From NCBI RefSeq assembly GCF_000403645.1, contig NC_021313.1, positions 2,313,014 to 2,377,013 of the forward strand: DNA of 64,000 nt, written 5' to 3'. The notes under the pieces are model-generated. The model was not told the DNA's origin. It worked only from the letters and a program-made list of their open reading frames with translations, and did no database searches. Positions 17,750 through 26,695 of this stretch are shown here, piece after piece. Both the position numbers and the translations under genes were made by a program. Position 1 is the first letter of the stretch, and every line of letters starts with the position of its first letter. The DNA comes from Salinarchaeum sp. Harcht-Bsk1. Lineage in GTDB: Archaea > Halobacteriota > Halobacteria > Halobacteriales > Salinarchaeaceae.

Positions 17750-17960
17750 CGCTCTACAGCGTCCGAAACGCCCGACGAAATCGGTTTCGGAACACGTTTC
17801 CAATCAAACACTTTCTGGCCTTTCATCCAAGGGGTATACGAGAGCGATCCGGTGGACGTGCCCGGTCGGGCCATCGCCCGTGCGCCGGCCCGTCGGTTCC
17901 CGAACGGCCCTCCAGCCCGAGCCGATCACGTCCCGCGGAACGCTCTCGGAGTTCACACCA

Positions 17961-18611
17961 ATGAGATCGAAGCTAGTCGCACTCGCACTGGTTGCAGCGG
18001 TCGCCCTCGCCACGAGCGGCGCGGCGGCCGCGGTCGGTGCGAATCCCGCGATACAGGACGCAGACGAATCGACAGCAGAGCACCAACTTCCCGACGACTA
18101 CACCGTCGAGGTCACGGACCGCCACGGGGTCCTCAGCGACGCCGAGGTCGAGGCTGCGATCCAGGCCGCCTGGGCCGACGAGGAGGTCCGGAGCTACTTC
18201 GAGAACGCCGACGACGTTCACTTCGACCTGTGGGCGCCGGATGCCGACGAGGACCGCGTGATGGTCTCCGTCGCGCCGGCCGACGAACCGGGGCAGACGC
18301 GCGTCTACGGCAACTACCTCGTCGGTGCCGACACGTTCACCGACGTGCGCGAGCCGCTCACGGCGAACGAGTCCACGACGATGGACGTCCAGCGCACCGC
18401 TGACGGCAACTTCGAGGTCGAGGACGGCGGTTCCCTCGATCCGGCCGGGGACGAACCGACGAACCTGACGGCCGACGAGTCGGTGGACATCGACGTCGAA
18501 CTCGGCTCCGCCGCGGACGGCACGCTCACGGTCCAGTACGACGACGCAAACGCGACAATCGTCAGCGACGACGGTGCGGTGGCGTTCTCGCTCCCGGATC
18601 TGCTGACCTGA
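17961..18611 (+). CDS. Exported protein with signal peptide, unknown function
   Basis: A 216-residue protein. The Sec-like signal is MRSKLVALALVAAVALATSG with a likely cleavage after the AAAA stretch. The mature part is acidic, without Cys and probably beta-rich. DDYTVEVTDRHGVLSDAEVE and AAIQAAWADEEVRSYFE suggest one mixed domain. It ends near the membrane-HTH regulator and its divergent partner, so the three may form one envelope-related locus; the link is positional only. Confidence 0.7.
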   Translation: MRSKLVALALVAAVALATSGAAAAVGANPAIQDADESTAEHQLPDDYTVEVTDRHGVLSDAEVEAAIQAAWADEEVRSYFENADDVHFDLWAPDADEDRVMVSVAPADEPGQTRVYGNYLVGADTFTDVREPLTANESTTMDVQRTADGNFEVEDGGSLDPAGDEPTNLTADESVDIDVELGSAADGTLTVQYDDANATIVSDDGAVAFSLPDLLT

Positions 18612-18773
18612 TCCCCGTCGCGATACACGCTCCAGCGGGTTCCCGACTTCCTGACAGCGTCGGGGCCCATTACTCCGCTCTTCGAGCGACTATGCGGACT
18701 GGTTGCGAGGAAGCTATCCACCCGAACGCCCAACTGTTGGTACGAGTACCCTCGCTTCGGGTATCGACCGCAG

Positions 18774-19514
18774 TTACTCCTGACCGAGCCCGAGCTCCGA
18801 CACCACGTTCGCGGTCGCCTCAGGCACCAGCCCGTCGGCGCGAATCCGCGCTCGGAGCATCGGCAGCAGATCCCCGACGTCTCCGACCTCCTTCAGGAGC
18901 GGCTGCATCGCCTCGAAGTTCACGCCGAGGTCGGCGTCGGCAGCCCGGTCGGTGATCGTCTCGACGGCCGGCGCGGCGAAGGCGTCCTCGAAGTCGATCG
19001 GCTCGGCGAAGCCGGCGTAGTACACCCGGCCGCTCGGAGCGGGACCGAGGACCACCGGGTCGCTCCGGAGCTTCATCGCCGCGGCGTCGATCGCCGTGCG
19101 TCCGGCGAGCGGCGCTTCGGGCCGGAGGATCGCCGCGGTGTCGACGCCCTCCTCGCGGAGCAGGTGCGTAATCGTGTTGCCGATTCTGGCGGACTCCGTG
19201 GAGCCGACCTGCACCTCGTAGCGAACCGAATCCGGATCGTCGAGCACCGTCCCGACGACCTCGCGCAGTTCGGCCTCCGGATCGACGGCGTCGTGATAGT
19301 CCGCCGCCGGCGGGTAGTTCACGAGCAGGTCGCCGCCGCTGCGCGCGACCGTCGCGACCGCATCCTGGACCATCGCCTCGTACAGGGCCGCGGCCTCGTC
19401 GGGGGTACAGACGTCCGCCTCGACGAGGTCACTCAGGGCGTGGCCCGCTCGCGGCGGCTCGGCCGGCAGCGCGACGACTGTCATGACCGCGGGTCGGTCG
19501 CGGACGGCCTTCAT
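18774..19514 (-). CDS. DUF2064-like glycosyltransferase-fold protein
   Basis: A 246-residue protein with the DUF2064 (nucleotide-diphospho-sugar transferase-like) layout. After the N-terminal strand, TPDEAAALYEAMVQDAV matches the family helix, and VVLGPAPSGRVYYAGFAEP matches the GPa.dGGYy segment. The usual GsDsP metal motif is replaced by ILRPEAP, so activity may differ. The start at 19514 (MKAVRDRPAVMTVV) is used; 19484 is possible. Homologues occur in arsenosugar or cofactor contexts, but nothing here shows the substrate. Confidence 0.65.
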   Translation of the reverse strand: MKAVRDRPAVMTVVALPAEPPRAGHALSDLVEADVCTPDEAAALYEAMVQDAVATVARSGGDLLVNYPPAADYHDAVDPEAELREVVGTVLDDPDSVRYEVQVGSTESARIGNTITHLLREEGVDTAAILRPEAPLAGRTAIDAAAMKLRSDPVVLGPAPSGRVYYAGFAEPIDFEDAFAAPAVETITDRAADADLGVNFEAMQPLLKEVGDVGDLLPMLRARIRADGLVPEATANVVSELGLGQE

Positions 19515-19582
19515 CGTTCGGACTCTCGGTCGAATGGAGTTGGTATCGGTCGTTCTGACCGAATCGACCTGTCGAGAACAGT

Positions 19583-19742
19583 TTGGAAGCCCCCGACCGC
19601 TCGACTCGGGCGACTCGCTGCGCGCTTCCCTCGCTCACTTCGTTCGCTCGGTCCAGTGCTTACTTCGTCGTCCTTCGTCGAGCGGTCGGCCCCTTCCAGT
19701 CCCGCCCGATGGTGATTTTCCAAGCTGGCGAATCCCCGGTGG
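19583..19742 (+). repeat. Dispersed GC-rich repeat element, copy A
   Basis: About 160 nt share ordered blocks with 45587-45749. These are TTGGAAGCCCCC, TCGCTGCGC, CTCACTTCGTTCGCTC, GTGCTTACTTC, CGGTCGGCCCCTTCCAGTCC and a final CCCCGGTGG/TCCCGGTGG. TGGAAG at the left and CTTCCA near the right are inverted, giving a large stem. It fills most of the 349-nt spacer between the DUF2064-like and MscS genes. No gene is seen in that spacer. Confidence 0.75.
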
Positions 19743-19863
19743 ATCATGTGGGTTCGCGAATTCGCGGTGGCGAAGTCGTCTGCCTGGTGGCGGGAATCCA
19801 GACGCGCCGAATCCCGGGAATCGACGCCCGCGTTTTTCCGGCTGGCGGTTGTCACTGAATAGC

Positions 19864-20757
19864 ATGACGACCGCGCTCCTCGCCGCCGGCGTGCTCCAGC
19901 TCGCGGATCGCCTCGCGGACATCGGTCCCGAACTGATCGACGAGTACTGGCCGCTCGTGAAGCGGCTAGGCTGGTTCCTCGGCGTTGCACTGCTCGTCAC
20001 AGTTCCGGGCTGGTACCTGCTCGTGCCGTCGGTCTCCCGGATCGTCCGCCACCGCAATCGCAACAACCCGACGCTCGAGCAGGCCATCGCTCGTCACCTC
20101 AGATTGATCGTGGTCGTCTTCGGCATCGCCGTCGGTGCCGCGGTCGCCGGCTTCACTGGCTTTCTCACCGACTCTGCGATCGTGATCGCCGCGGCGACGC
20201 TTGCGCTCGGCGTCGCGGCCCAGTCCGTGGTCGGCTCCTTCGTCAGCGGGACGGTGCTCGTCGCCGACCCGGAATTCAACGTCGGCGACTACGTCAAGTG
20301 GGCGGACGGCGAGGGGACGATTCGCTCGATCACCCTCCGCGTGACCCGGGTGCAGACGCCGGACGGCGAACTCGTGACGATCCCGAACGACGTGCTGACC
20401 AAACAGGAGATCACCCGGCCCTTCGGGCACGGCCACTTCCAGGTCGTCCAGTACGTCAGTCTCTCCTACGACGACGATCTGGAGGCAGCGCTCGCCGGAC
20501 TCGAGACGGCTGCGGAAGGGCTCGAACAGAGTCTCGACGCACCCAGCCCGCAGGTCTACGTGGACGAGTTCGGTGGCGACGCCATCGTCGCGCGGGTGCA
20601 CTACTGGATCGACGAGCCGGATCGCCGCGAGGTGTTCGCCGCCCGGTCGACCTTCGCCCGCTCGGCGAAGCAGCGGCTGGAGGCCGCCGGACTCACGATC
20701 GCACCGGCAGCCAAGCGGAACCTCCAGGGCGCCATCGAGGTCGCGGACGCGGCCTGA
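19864..20757 (+). CDS. Small-conductance mechanosensitive channel, MscS family
   Basis: A 297-residue membrane protein. It has three transmembrane helices in the first 125 residues, the pore helix being AAATLALGVAAQSVVGSFVS. The MscS beta domain follows (FNVGDYVKWADGEGTIRSIT, then VTIPNDVLTKQEITRP) and the C-terminal alpha/beta domain. It releases solutes during hypo-osmotic shock. The ATG at 19864 is the first after the repeat element, and the protein is of the minimal three-helix size. Confidence 0.93.
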   Translation: MTTALLAAGVLQLADRLADIGPELIDEYWPLVKRLGWFLGVALLVTVPGWYLLVPSVSRIVRHRNRNNPTLEQAIARHLRLIVVVFGIAVGAAVAGFTGFLTDSAIVIAAATLALGVAAQSVVGSFVSGTVLVADPEFNVGDYVKWADGEGTIRSITLRVTRVQTPDGELVTIPNDVLTKQEITRPFGHGHFQVVQYVSLSYDDDLEAALAGLETAAEGLEQSLDAPSPQVYVDEFGGDAIVARVHYWIDEPDRREVFAARSTFARSAKQRLEAAGLTIAPAAKRNLQGAIEVADAA

Positions 20758-20822
20758 GATCGCCGCAGTCGACGTGGCCGAGATTGGCCGGATCGCCCTG
20801 CGCAAACCGGCCCGGAGCGCCC

Positions 20823-20894
20823 CGCGGGACGGTCCAGAACGGCCCACGCGGGGCGGCCTGGAACGGCCTGCGTGGAAGGGCCCGGATCGGGCGG
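20823..20894. repeat. Weak 24-nt GC-rich tandem repeat
   Basis: CGCGGGACGGTCCAGAACGG (first unit, 20823-20846) is followed by a 24-nt unit matching at 18 of 24 positions (20847-20870) and a weaker third unit. It lies in the spacer between mscS and the PUA-domain gene. Confidence 0.4.
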
Positions 20895-20939
20895 ATCGAG
20901 AGCGAAGCCCTTTCGCCGAGCCGATCCGAAGCGAGCCCG

Positions 20940-21443
20940 ATGCACGACGAGCCGCCGACGCCGACCGAACTCGACCGCATCCGCCGGGTGGCGAACTTCC
21001 AGTTCGGTCACGGGGGTGCGGCGGCCCTGTTCCCCGAGGTCGGCCCCCGCGGCACCGAAGCCGTCGGCGACGTCACGATCACGCGCACCGCCTCTGGCCG
21101 CGTCGAGCAGTGCTTCGACGACGGCGACCGGCTCTTCACCAAGGAGACCAACGGCCGGTTCGTCCTCTCCGTCGAGGGCGGCCGCCGGATCGTCGAGGGG
21201 CTGGACGCCCCCCGCCACCGCGTGGAGGTTGGCGAGGAGAGCGTCGAGTTCGTCAGGGACGGCCGCAACGCGTTCGCGAAGTTCGTCCGGTCGGTCGATC
21301 CTGACCTCCGACCCGGCGACGAAGCGGTCGTCGTGTACGACGGCGACGTGCTCGGGGTCGGGCGTGCCGAACTCTCCCCCGACGCGATGGCGGACTTCGA
21401 CACGGGCGTCGCGGTGTTCGTTCGACACGGCGCCGGCGACTGA
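20940..21443 (+). CDS. PUA-domain protein
   Basis: A 167-residue protein. The C-terminal 80 residues form a PUA RNA-binding domain (VDPDLRPGDEAVVVYDGDVL, then GVGRAELSPDAM). The N-terminal half (FQFGHGGAAALFPE, TKETNGRFVLSVEGGRRIVE) matches the pre-PUA region of archaeosine tRNA-guanine transglycosylase-type proteins. A tRNA- or rRNA-linked role is likely from the family. It is a stand-alone small protein, not a full transglycosylase. Confidence 0.8.
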   Translation: MHDEPPTPTELDRIRRVANFQFGHGGAAALFPEVGPRGTEAVGDVTITRTASGRVEQCFDDGDRLFTKETNGRFVLSVEGGRRIVEGLDAPRHRVEVGEESVEFVRDGRNAFAKFVRSVDPDLRPGDEAVVVYDGDVLGVGRAELSPDAMADFDTGVAVFVRHGAGD

Positions 21444-21526
21444 GCACCTGTCCCATCGCTATCGGCTGCTTCGGTCCTCACAGTGGCAACAGCAACCGCG
21501 GCCGCCGTGTCACCTGTTCACGAGAC

Positions 21527-21532
21527 TTTATG
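21527..21532 (+). promoter_or_regulatory. TATA box of the acyl-CoA ligase gene
   Basis: TTTATG lies about 28 nt before the ATG at 21558. This argues for that start rather than the in-frame GTG at 21483, which lies upstream of the box. Confidence 0.55.
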
Positions 21533-21557
21533 CCAAATCCGGACGATCGTTCGTGAC

Positions 21558-23585
21558 ATGAACTGGCGGGAGGCCGAAAGCACGTACGAGGGACCGGGCG
21601 TTGGCGAGTCGACGATTCCGGAGCTGTTCGAAGAGACCGCCGAGCGGAACGCGCATCGTCCAGCCCAGCGCTACAAGGGCGGCGTGTACGACCGGACGAT
21701 CACCGAAACCGTGCTGCCGGCGGCATCACCGGGCGAGTTCCGGTCGATCTCCTACGACGAGATGCGGGACATCGTCCACCACCTCGCTGCTGGCTTTCGC
21801 GACCTGGGGGTCGACGCCGGCAAGCGGGTCGCGATCTTCGCCCACACGCGGATGGAGTGGGCCCAGAGCGACTTCGGCGTGCTCGCAGCGGGCGGCGTCG
21901 TCACCACGGTGTATCCGGAGTCCTCCGAGGGGAAGGTCTCCTACCTCCTCTCCGATCCAGACGCGACCGGCGTCGTGCTCGAGGGCGACGAGCACCTCGA
22001 ACACGTGCTCGCCGTCCAAGACGACCTCGATCTCGAATTCGTCGTGCAGATGGACCGGCCCGGGAGCGGCAACGCGAGCGACGACTTCGACGCTGCGGCG
22101 GTCCACGACGAGCGCGACGACGTCCTCACGCTGGCCGAGGTCCACGACCGCGGCGCAGAGCTGTACCACCCGGAGGAGTACGAGGAGTGGGTCGCCGAGC
22201 GCGACCTCGACGACCTCTGCAGTCTCATCTACACCTCGGGGACGACCGGCAAGCCGAAGGGCGTCCAACTGACCCACTGGAACTTCCGCTCGAACGTCAA
22301 CCAGGTCCTCAGCCGCTACGGCGATCGGCCCGACAAGGACGTCCCCGCGCTCGACGCCGAGACGAGGACCGTCTCGTACCTCCCGCTGGCCCACGTCTTC
22401 GAGCGACTCGCTGGCCACTTCGTCATCTTCGCTGCCGGCGGCAGCGTGGCCTACGCCGAGAGCCCCGACACGCTCCAGGAGGACTTCGGCCTCGTGCAGC
22501 CGACCAGCGCGACGAGCGTCCCGCGCGTGTACGAGAAGATCTACGACGCGATCCGGGAGCAGGCCGCGAGCTCCGAGCGCAGGGAGCAGATCTTCGAGTG
22601 GGCCGTCGACGTCGGCCAGCAGTACCACGAGGCCGACTCGCCGGGCGTCGTGCTCCGCGCGAAGCGAGCGATCGCAGATCGACTGGTGTTCTCCAAGGTT
22701 CGCGACGCGCTCGGCGGGGAGATCGACTTCCTGTTGAGCGGGGGCGGGAGTCTCTCCGCCGAACTCTGCTCGCTCTATCACGGGATGGGGCTGCCGATCC
22801 TCGAGGGCTACGGCCTCACTGAAACCGCACCGGTGATCACGGTCAACCCGCCCGAGGAACCGAAAGTCGGCACGATCGGGCCGCCCGTCATCGACGAGGA
22901 CGTCTGGGTGGACGAGTCGATGGTCCCCGAGGGCCAGTTCCCGGAGGACGAGGGCACCGTCGGCGAGTTGCTCGTCCGCGGCCCGAACGTCACGGACGGC
23001 TACTGGAACAAGCCCGAGGAGACCGAGGAAGCGTTCCTCGACGAGTTGCCCGAGGGTGCCACCGAGGGGCCGGGCCAGGACTGGAACCAGTCCGGCAAGT
23101 GGTTCCGGACCGGGGACATCGTCCACCAGCGACCGGACGGGTACGTCGAGTTCCGAGAGCGCGCCAAACAGCTCCTCGTGCTCTCGACGGGGAAGAACGT
23201 CGCGCCGGGGCCGATCGAGGACGGGTTCGCGGCCAGCGAGGTCGTGGAACAGTGCATGGTCGTCGGCGACGGACGGAAGTTCGTCGGCGCGTTGATCGTC
23301 CCGAACTTCGAGGCCGTCCGTAGCTGGGCGGACTCCGAGGGGATCGAACTGCCGGAGGACGACGGAGCAGTCGCAGCCCATCCGGCCGTTCGTGAACGGA
23401 TTCAGGAGGAGGTCGACCGCGTCAACGAGCCCTTCGAGGAGTACGAGACGATCAAGCGGTTCGCGATCGCAACCGAGGAGTTCACCGAGGAGAACGACCT
23501 GCTCACGCCGACGATGAAGAAGAAGCGCCGGACGATCCTCTCACGGTACGAGGAGTCGGTCGAATCGCTCTACGAGGACGAGTAG
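21558..23585 (+). CDS. Long-chain fatty-acid-CoA ligase, AMP-forming
   Basis: A 675-residue adenylate-forming enzyme that activates fatty acids with ATP and CoA. Motifs in order: the P-loop LIYTSGTTGKPKGV, the ATP/acid-binding SGGGSLSAE with EGYGLTETAPVITVN, GKWFRTGDIV and the hinge lysine segment KQLLVLSTGKNVAPGPIE. It resembles bacterial FadD15-type ligases more than peroxisomal ones. The start at 21558 follows from the TATA box. It is a single gene, with an AT-rich gene-free stretch after it. Confidence 0.92.
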   Translation: MNWREAESTYEGPGVGESTIPELFEETAERNAHRPAQRYKGGVYDRTITETVLPAASPGEFRSISYDEMRDIVHHLAAGFRDLGVDAGKRVAIFAHTRMEWAQSDFGVLAAGGVVTTVYPESSEGKVSYLLSDPDATGVVLEGDEHLEHVLAVQDDLDLEFVVQMDRPGSGNASDDFDAAAVHDERDDVLTLAEVHDRGAELYHPEEYEEWVAERDLDDLCSLIYTSGTTGKPKGVQLTHWNFRSNVNQVLSRYGDRPDKDVPALDAETRTVSYLPLAHVFERLAGHFVIFAAGGSVAYAESPDTLQEDFGLVQPTSATSVPRVYEKIYDAIREQAASSERREQIFEWAVDVGQQYHEADSPGVVLRAKRAIADRLVFSKVRDALGGEIDFLLSGGGSLSAELCSLYHGMGLPILEGYGLTETAPVITVNPPEEPKVGTIGPPVIDEDVWVDESMVPEGQFPEDEGTVGELLVRGPNVTDGYWNKPEETEEAFLDELPEGATEGPGQDWNQSGKWFRTGDIVHQRPDGYVEFRERAKQLLVLSTGKNVAPGPIEDGFAASEVVEQCMVVGDGRKFVGALIVPNFEAVRSWADSEGIELPEDDGAVAAHPAVRERIQEEVDRVNEPFEEYETIKRFAIATEEFTEENDLLTPTMKKKRRTILSRYEESVESLYEDE

Positions 23586-24244
23586 CGACGAACGCGGACC
23601 GGGAACCGTACTGTTCTCGCTGGCGATTTCGCTCCGTCGTACACCGGGAGTAAATGGGGTTGCGCCAACCTGTCCGTGGTCACCGATCGCGTGCCGTACC
23701 CGAACAACCACTTCTGATCGTCTCGTCGATCGTTTGGACAACGGAAGCGCCGTCGAAATCGAGTTTCTACCACGCGATCGACTATCATAAAACAAATTTC
23801 AGTGACGAGTAAATCGTTTTTCTCATCAGAGTTCTTTCTATTCTACATTGGGTATTACCGTCTTCCATGGTGTTCGAGTACGCTCTTGACACGCAATGGG
23901 TGCTACCCGAGATACACAGAAGACGACGCTCTACGTCCCGATCTCGAACACCTGCCCGTCAACGGACCTATTTCCATCAAAAGTTTACTGGCAGATGAGC
24001 CAATATTTTGTTTTATATGTGAATAGTTCACCAAAGAATTTTAACCCTTGCCCAACTGTGACACGCTTGGTGACGACACTGCTGCCATGCGCTACCACAC
24101 CACGACGGTCGGACGGACGGTCTGGACACCGTCCGACGGGCGGAGATGGGGGACCTGTGTGGGAGTGGCGACGCACCACTGCGAGGGGGACGTCGGTACG
24201 CGAACCGGCCGCGGGCCAGTTCGTGCGGCGGAATACCTGAATAC
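23586..24244. other. 659-nt gene-free stretch, partly AT-rich
   Basis: No convincing gene is present. From about 23780 to 24060 the sequence is much richer in A and T than its surroundings (for example TTTTGTTTTATATG around 24008), unlike the window. AAAGAATTTTAACCC at 24034-24048 is a strong TATA-like block for plus-strand transcription toward the chitinase, which would imply a leader of about 180 nt. Open frames inside have non-haloarchaeal composition (Phe, Tyr, Cys-rich) and look like chance or decayed sequence. Confidence 0.6.
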
Positions 24245-26695
24245 ATGAACGAATCACGACGCAGCATACTACGCAAGGCATCGGCTCTGTCGGCGCTCGC
24301 GGTCGGCGCGAGCGCGACAGCATCGGCGGCGGACTGTAGTTCAGTATCGGACTGGCAAAACGACGTCTCCTACTCGAGCGGCGATCAGGTCCAGCACCCA
24401 GACACCGACGGTATCGAGTGTCTCTGGGAGGCGGCGCTCAACTCGCTGAACGCCGAACCGTCCCGTTCGAGCGCGTACTGGGACTACGTCGGCGACTGCG
24501 ACGGCAGCGGTGGCGGCAGCAACTCGGCACCGACCGCGTCGTTCACCACGAGCATCTCGAATCCGGCACCCGGCGAGGACGTCAGCTTCGACGGCAGCGG
24601 GTCGTCGGACTCCGACGGTTCGATCTCGTCGTACAGCTGGGACTTCGGCGACGGCTCGAGTGGCTCCGGCCAGTCGGTGACGCACAGCTACTCGTCGACG
24701 GGCGACTACACGGTGACGCTCACCGTCACGGACGACGACGGCGCGACCGACTCGGCGTCCCAGACCGTCTCGGTCACGAGCAGTTCGAACTCGGCACCGA
24801 GCGCGTCGTTCACGGTGTCGCCGTCCTCGCCGACGACCGGCGAGTCGACGACGTTCGACGCGGCGGACTCCTCGGACTCGGACGGCTCGATTTCGTCCTA
24901 CAGCTGGGAGTTTGGCGACGGCTCCTCCGGCAGCGGGCAGTCCGTCACGCACTCCTACAGCTCCACGGGCGACTACACGGTCACGCTGACGGTCACGGAC
25001 GACGACGGCGCGACGGACTCGAACGCCACGACGGTGACCGTCCAGTCCGACAGTGGTGGAGGCGGCGTGGACTGCTCCGGCGTCTCCGAGTGGCAGTCCG
25101 ACGTTGCGTACTCCGGCGGCGACCAGGTCACCTACGAGGGGGACCTGTTCACGGCGGAGTGGTGGACGAAGAACGACCCGCCGGACGACTCCAAAAACGT
25201 CTGGACGCTCGAGGGCTCCTGTAGCTCGAGTGGGGGCGGCAACTCCGACCCAGTCGCCTCCTTCACGAGCAGCCCGAGCTCACCGGATCCCGGAGAGCAG
25301 GTCGCCTTCGACGCGAGCGGCTCCAGCGACCCCGACGGAGACTCGCTGTCCTACAGCTGGGACTTCGGTGACGGTTCGAGTGGCTCGGGCCAGACCACTG
25401 GTCACACCTACTCCAGCGAGGGCGACTACACGGTCACGCTCACCGTCAGCGACGGCAACGGGGGCTCGTCCACCGACTCGACGACGCTCTCGGTCGCTAG
25501 CGGGGGCTCAACCGGTGGCAACCGCATCGTCGGTTACTGGATGCAGTGGGCGCAGTACGACCGCGACTACGTGCCCGCCGACATCCCGAAGGACCAGGTC
25601 ACGCACCTGCAGTACGCGTTCATGCGCCCCGAGTCCGACGGCACGATCTCCGGGCTCGGCGACTCGAGCGCACAGAAGTACCTGTTCCCGCAGTCCTGGC
25701 ACGACGTCACGAGCTTCGGCGACATCGCCTCGAACACCGACGTCACCTGCCTGATCTCGATCGGTGGCTGGAGCGACTCCGAGAACTTCTCCGACGTCGC
25801 CCTCGAGGAGTCGAGCCGACAGAAGTTCGCCGACGAGTGCGTGCGGATCGTCCGCGAGGCGGGCGTCGACGGCGTCGACATCGACTGGGAGTACCCAGGC
25901 GGTGGCGGCCACCCCGACAACACCGTTCGCGACGGCGACCAGGAACGCTTCACGCTACTGGTCCAGGCGGTTCGTGACGCCCTCGACGCCGCGGGCGCCG
26001 AGGACGGCAAGGACTACAAGCTGACCGCGGCGATGGTCTCCGGTGGATCGAAGGCCGAAGGGCTCGAGCACGGCACCCTCTCGGGCCTGTTCGACTTCGT
26101 CTCGATCATGACCTTCGACATGCGCGGTGGCTTCAGCGACTACACCGGCCACGCGTCGCCGATCTTCCAGAACCCGAACGATCCCTCGAGCAAGGCGTCG
26201 ACCTACAACGTCTCCTCGGGCGTGTCCTGGTACGTCGACAAGGGCTGGGACCCCGGCCAGCTGAACATCGCGACGCCGTTCTACGGCCGCAGCTTCTCCA
26301 GCGTCGAGGCACCCAGCGGCGACCTCGGGAACGGCACAGACGATGGCCTCTTCCAGAACTTCAGTGGCACGGGCGGGGGCTCCTTCCCGCCGGACACCGA
26401 GTCCAGTGGCATCTACGACTACTGGGACCTCTCGACGGTCGGCACCGCTCGCTCGACCAGTCAGGTCGACCTCTCGTCGTCGGACTGGACGACCAGCTAC
26501 GACGATACCGCAAAGGCGACCTGGAGCTACAACCAGACCGACTCGCTGATGATCAGCCATCCGACGCCCGATTCGGTCCAGCAACGGGCGAGCTGGCTGG
26601 CCAACAGCGACTACGGCGGCACGATGATCTGGGCGCTGTCACACGACACCGTCGAGCACCACCTGCTCGGCGAGCTCAGCAACGGCCTGCTCTAA
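24245..26695 (+). CDS. Secreted GH18 chitinase with CBM and PKD domains
   Basis: An 816-residue exported enzyme. The twin-arginine signal is SRRSILRKASALSALAVGAS. Domains in order: a CBM5/12-like chitin-binding module (about 29-85), two PKD domains (95-268), a second CBM5/12-like module (275-325), a third PKD (330-417) and the GH18 barrel (423-816). The catalytic DxxDxDxE is D542-GVDIDW-E549, with Glu549 as acid/base. It hydrolyses chitin outside the cell. Start 24245 is fixed by the Tat motif. A close paralogue follows, sharing the export and binding domains but with a different GH18 subtype. Confidence 0.93.
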   Translation: MNESRRSILRKASALSALAVGASATASAADCSSVSDWQNDVSYSSGDQVQHPDTDGIECLWEAALNSLNAEPSRSSAYWDYVGDCDGSGGGSNSAPTASFTTSISNPAPGEDVSFDGSGSSDSDGSISSYSWDFGDGSSGSGQSVTHSYSSTGDYTVTLTVTDDDGATDSASQTVSVTSSSNSAPSASFTVSPSSPTTGESTTFDAADSSDSDGSISSYSWEFGDGSSGSGQSVTHSYSSTGDYTVTLTVTDDDGATDSNATTVTVQSDSGGGGVDCSGVSEWQSDVAYSGGDQVTYEGDLFTAEWWTKNDPPDDSKNVWTLEGSCSSSGGGNSDPVASFTSSPSSPDPGEQVAFDASGSSDPDGDSLSYSWDFGDGSSGSGQTTGHTYSSEGDYTVTLTVSDGNGGSSTDSTTLSVASGGSTGGNRIVGYWMQWAQYDRDYVPADIPKDQVTHLQYAFMRPESDGTISGLGDSSAQKYLFPQSWHDVTSFGDIASNTDVTCLISIGGWSDSENFSDVALEESSRQKFADECVRIVREAGVDGVDIDWEYPGGGGHPDNTVRDGDQERFTLLVQAVRDALDAAGAEDGKDYKLTAAMVSGGSKAEGLEHGTLSGLFDFVSIMTFDMRGGFSDYTGHASPIFQNPNDPSSKASTYNVSSGVSWYVDKGWDPGQLNIATPFYGRSFSSVEAPSGDLGNGTDDGLFQNFSGTGGGSFPPDTESSGIYDYWDLSTVGTARSTSQVDLSSSDWTTSYDDTAKATWSYNQTDSLMISHPTPDSVQQRASWLANSDYGGTMIWALSHDTVEHHLLGELSNGLL

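Noticed and set aside
19583-19742. An insertion sequence or MITE with target duplication
   Set aside because: No transposase and no clear target-site duplication at the ends; described as a dispersed repeat instead.
23802-24026. A 74-residue plus-strand frame in the AT-rich block
   Set aside because: Composition is Phe/Tyr/Cys-rich and unlike haloarchaeal proteins; no start signal or family. Treated as non-coding.
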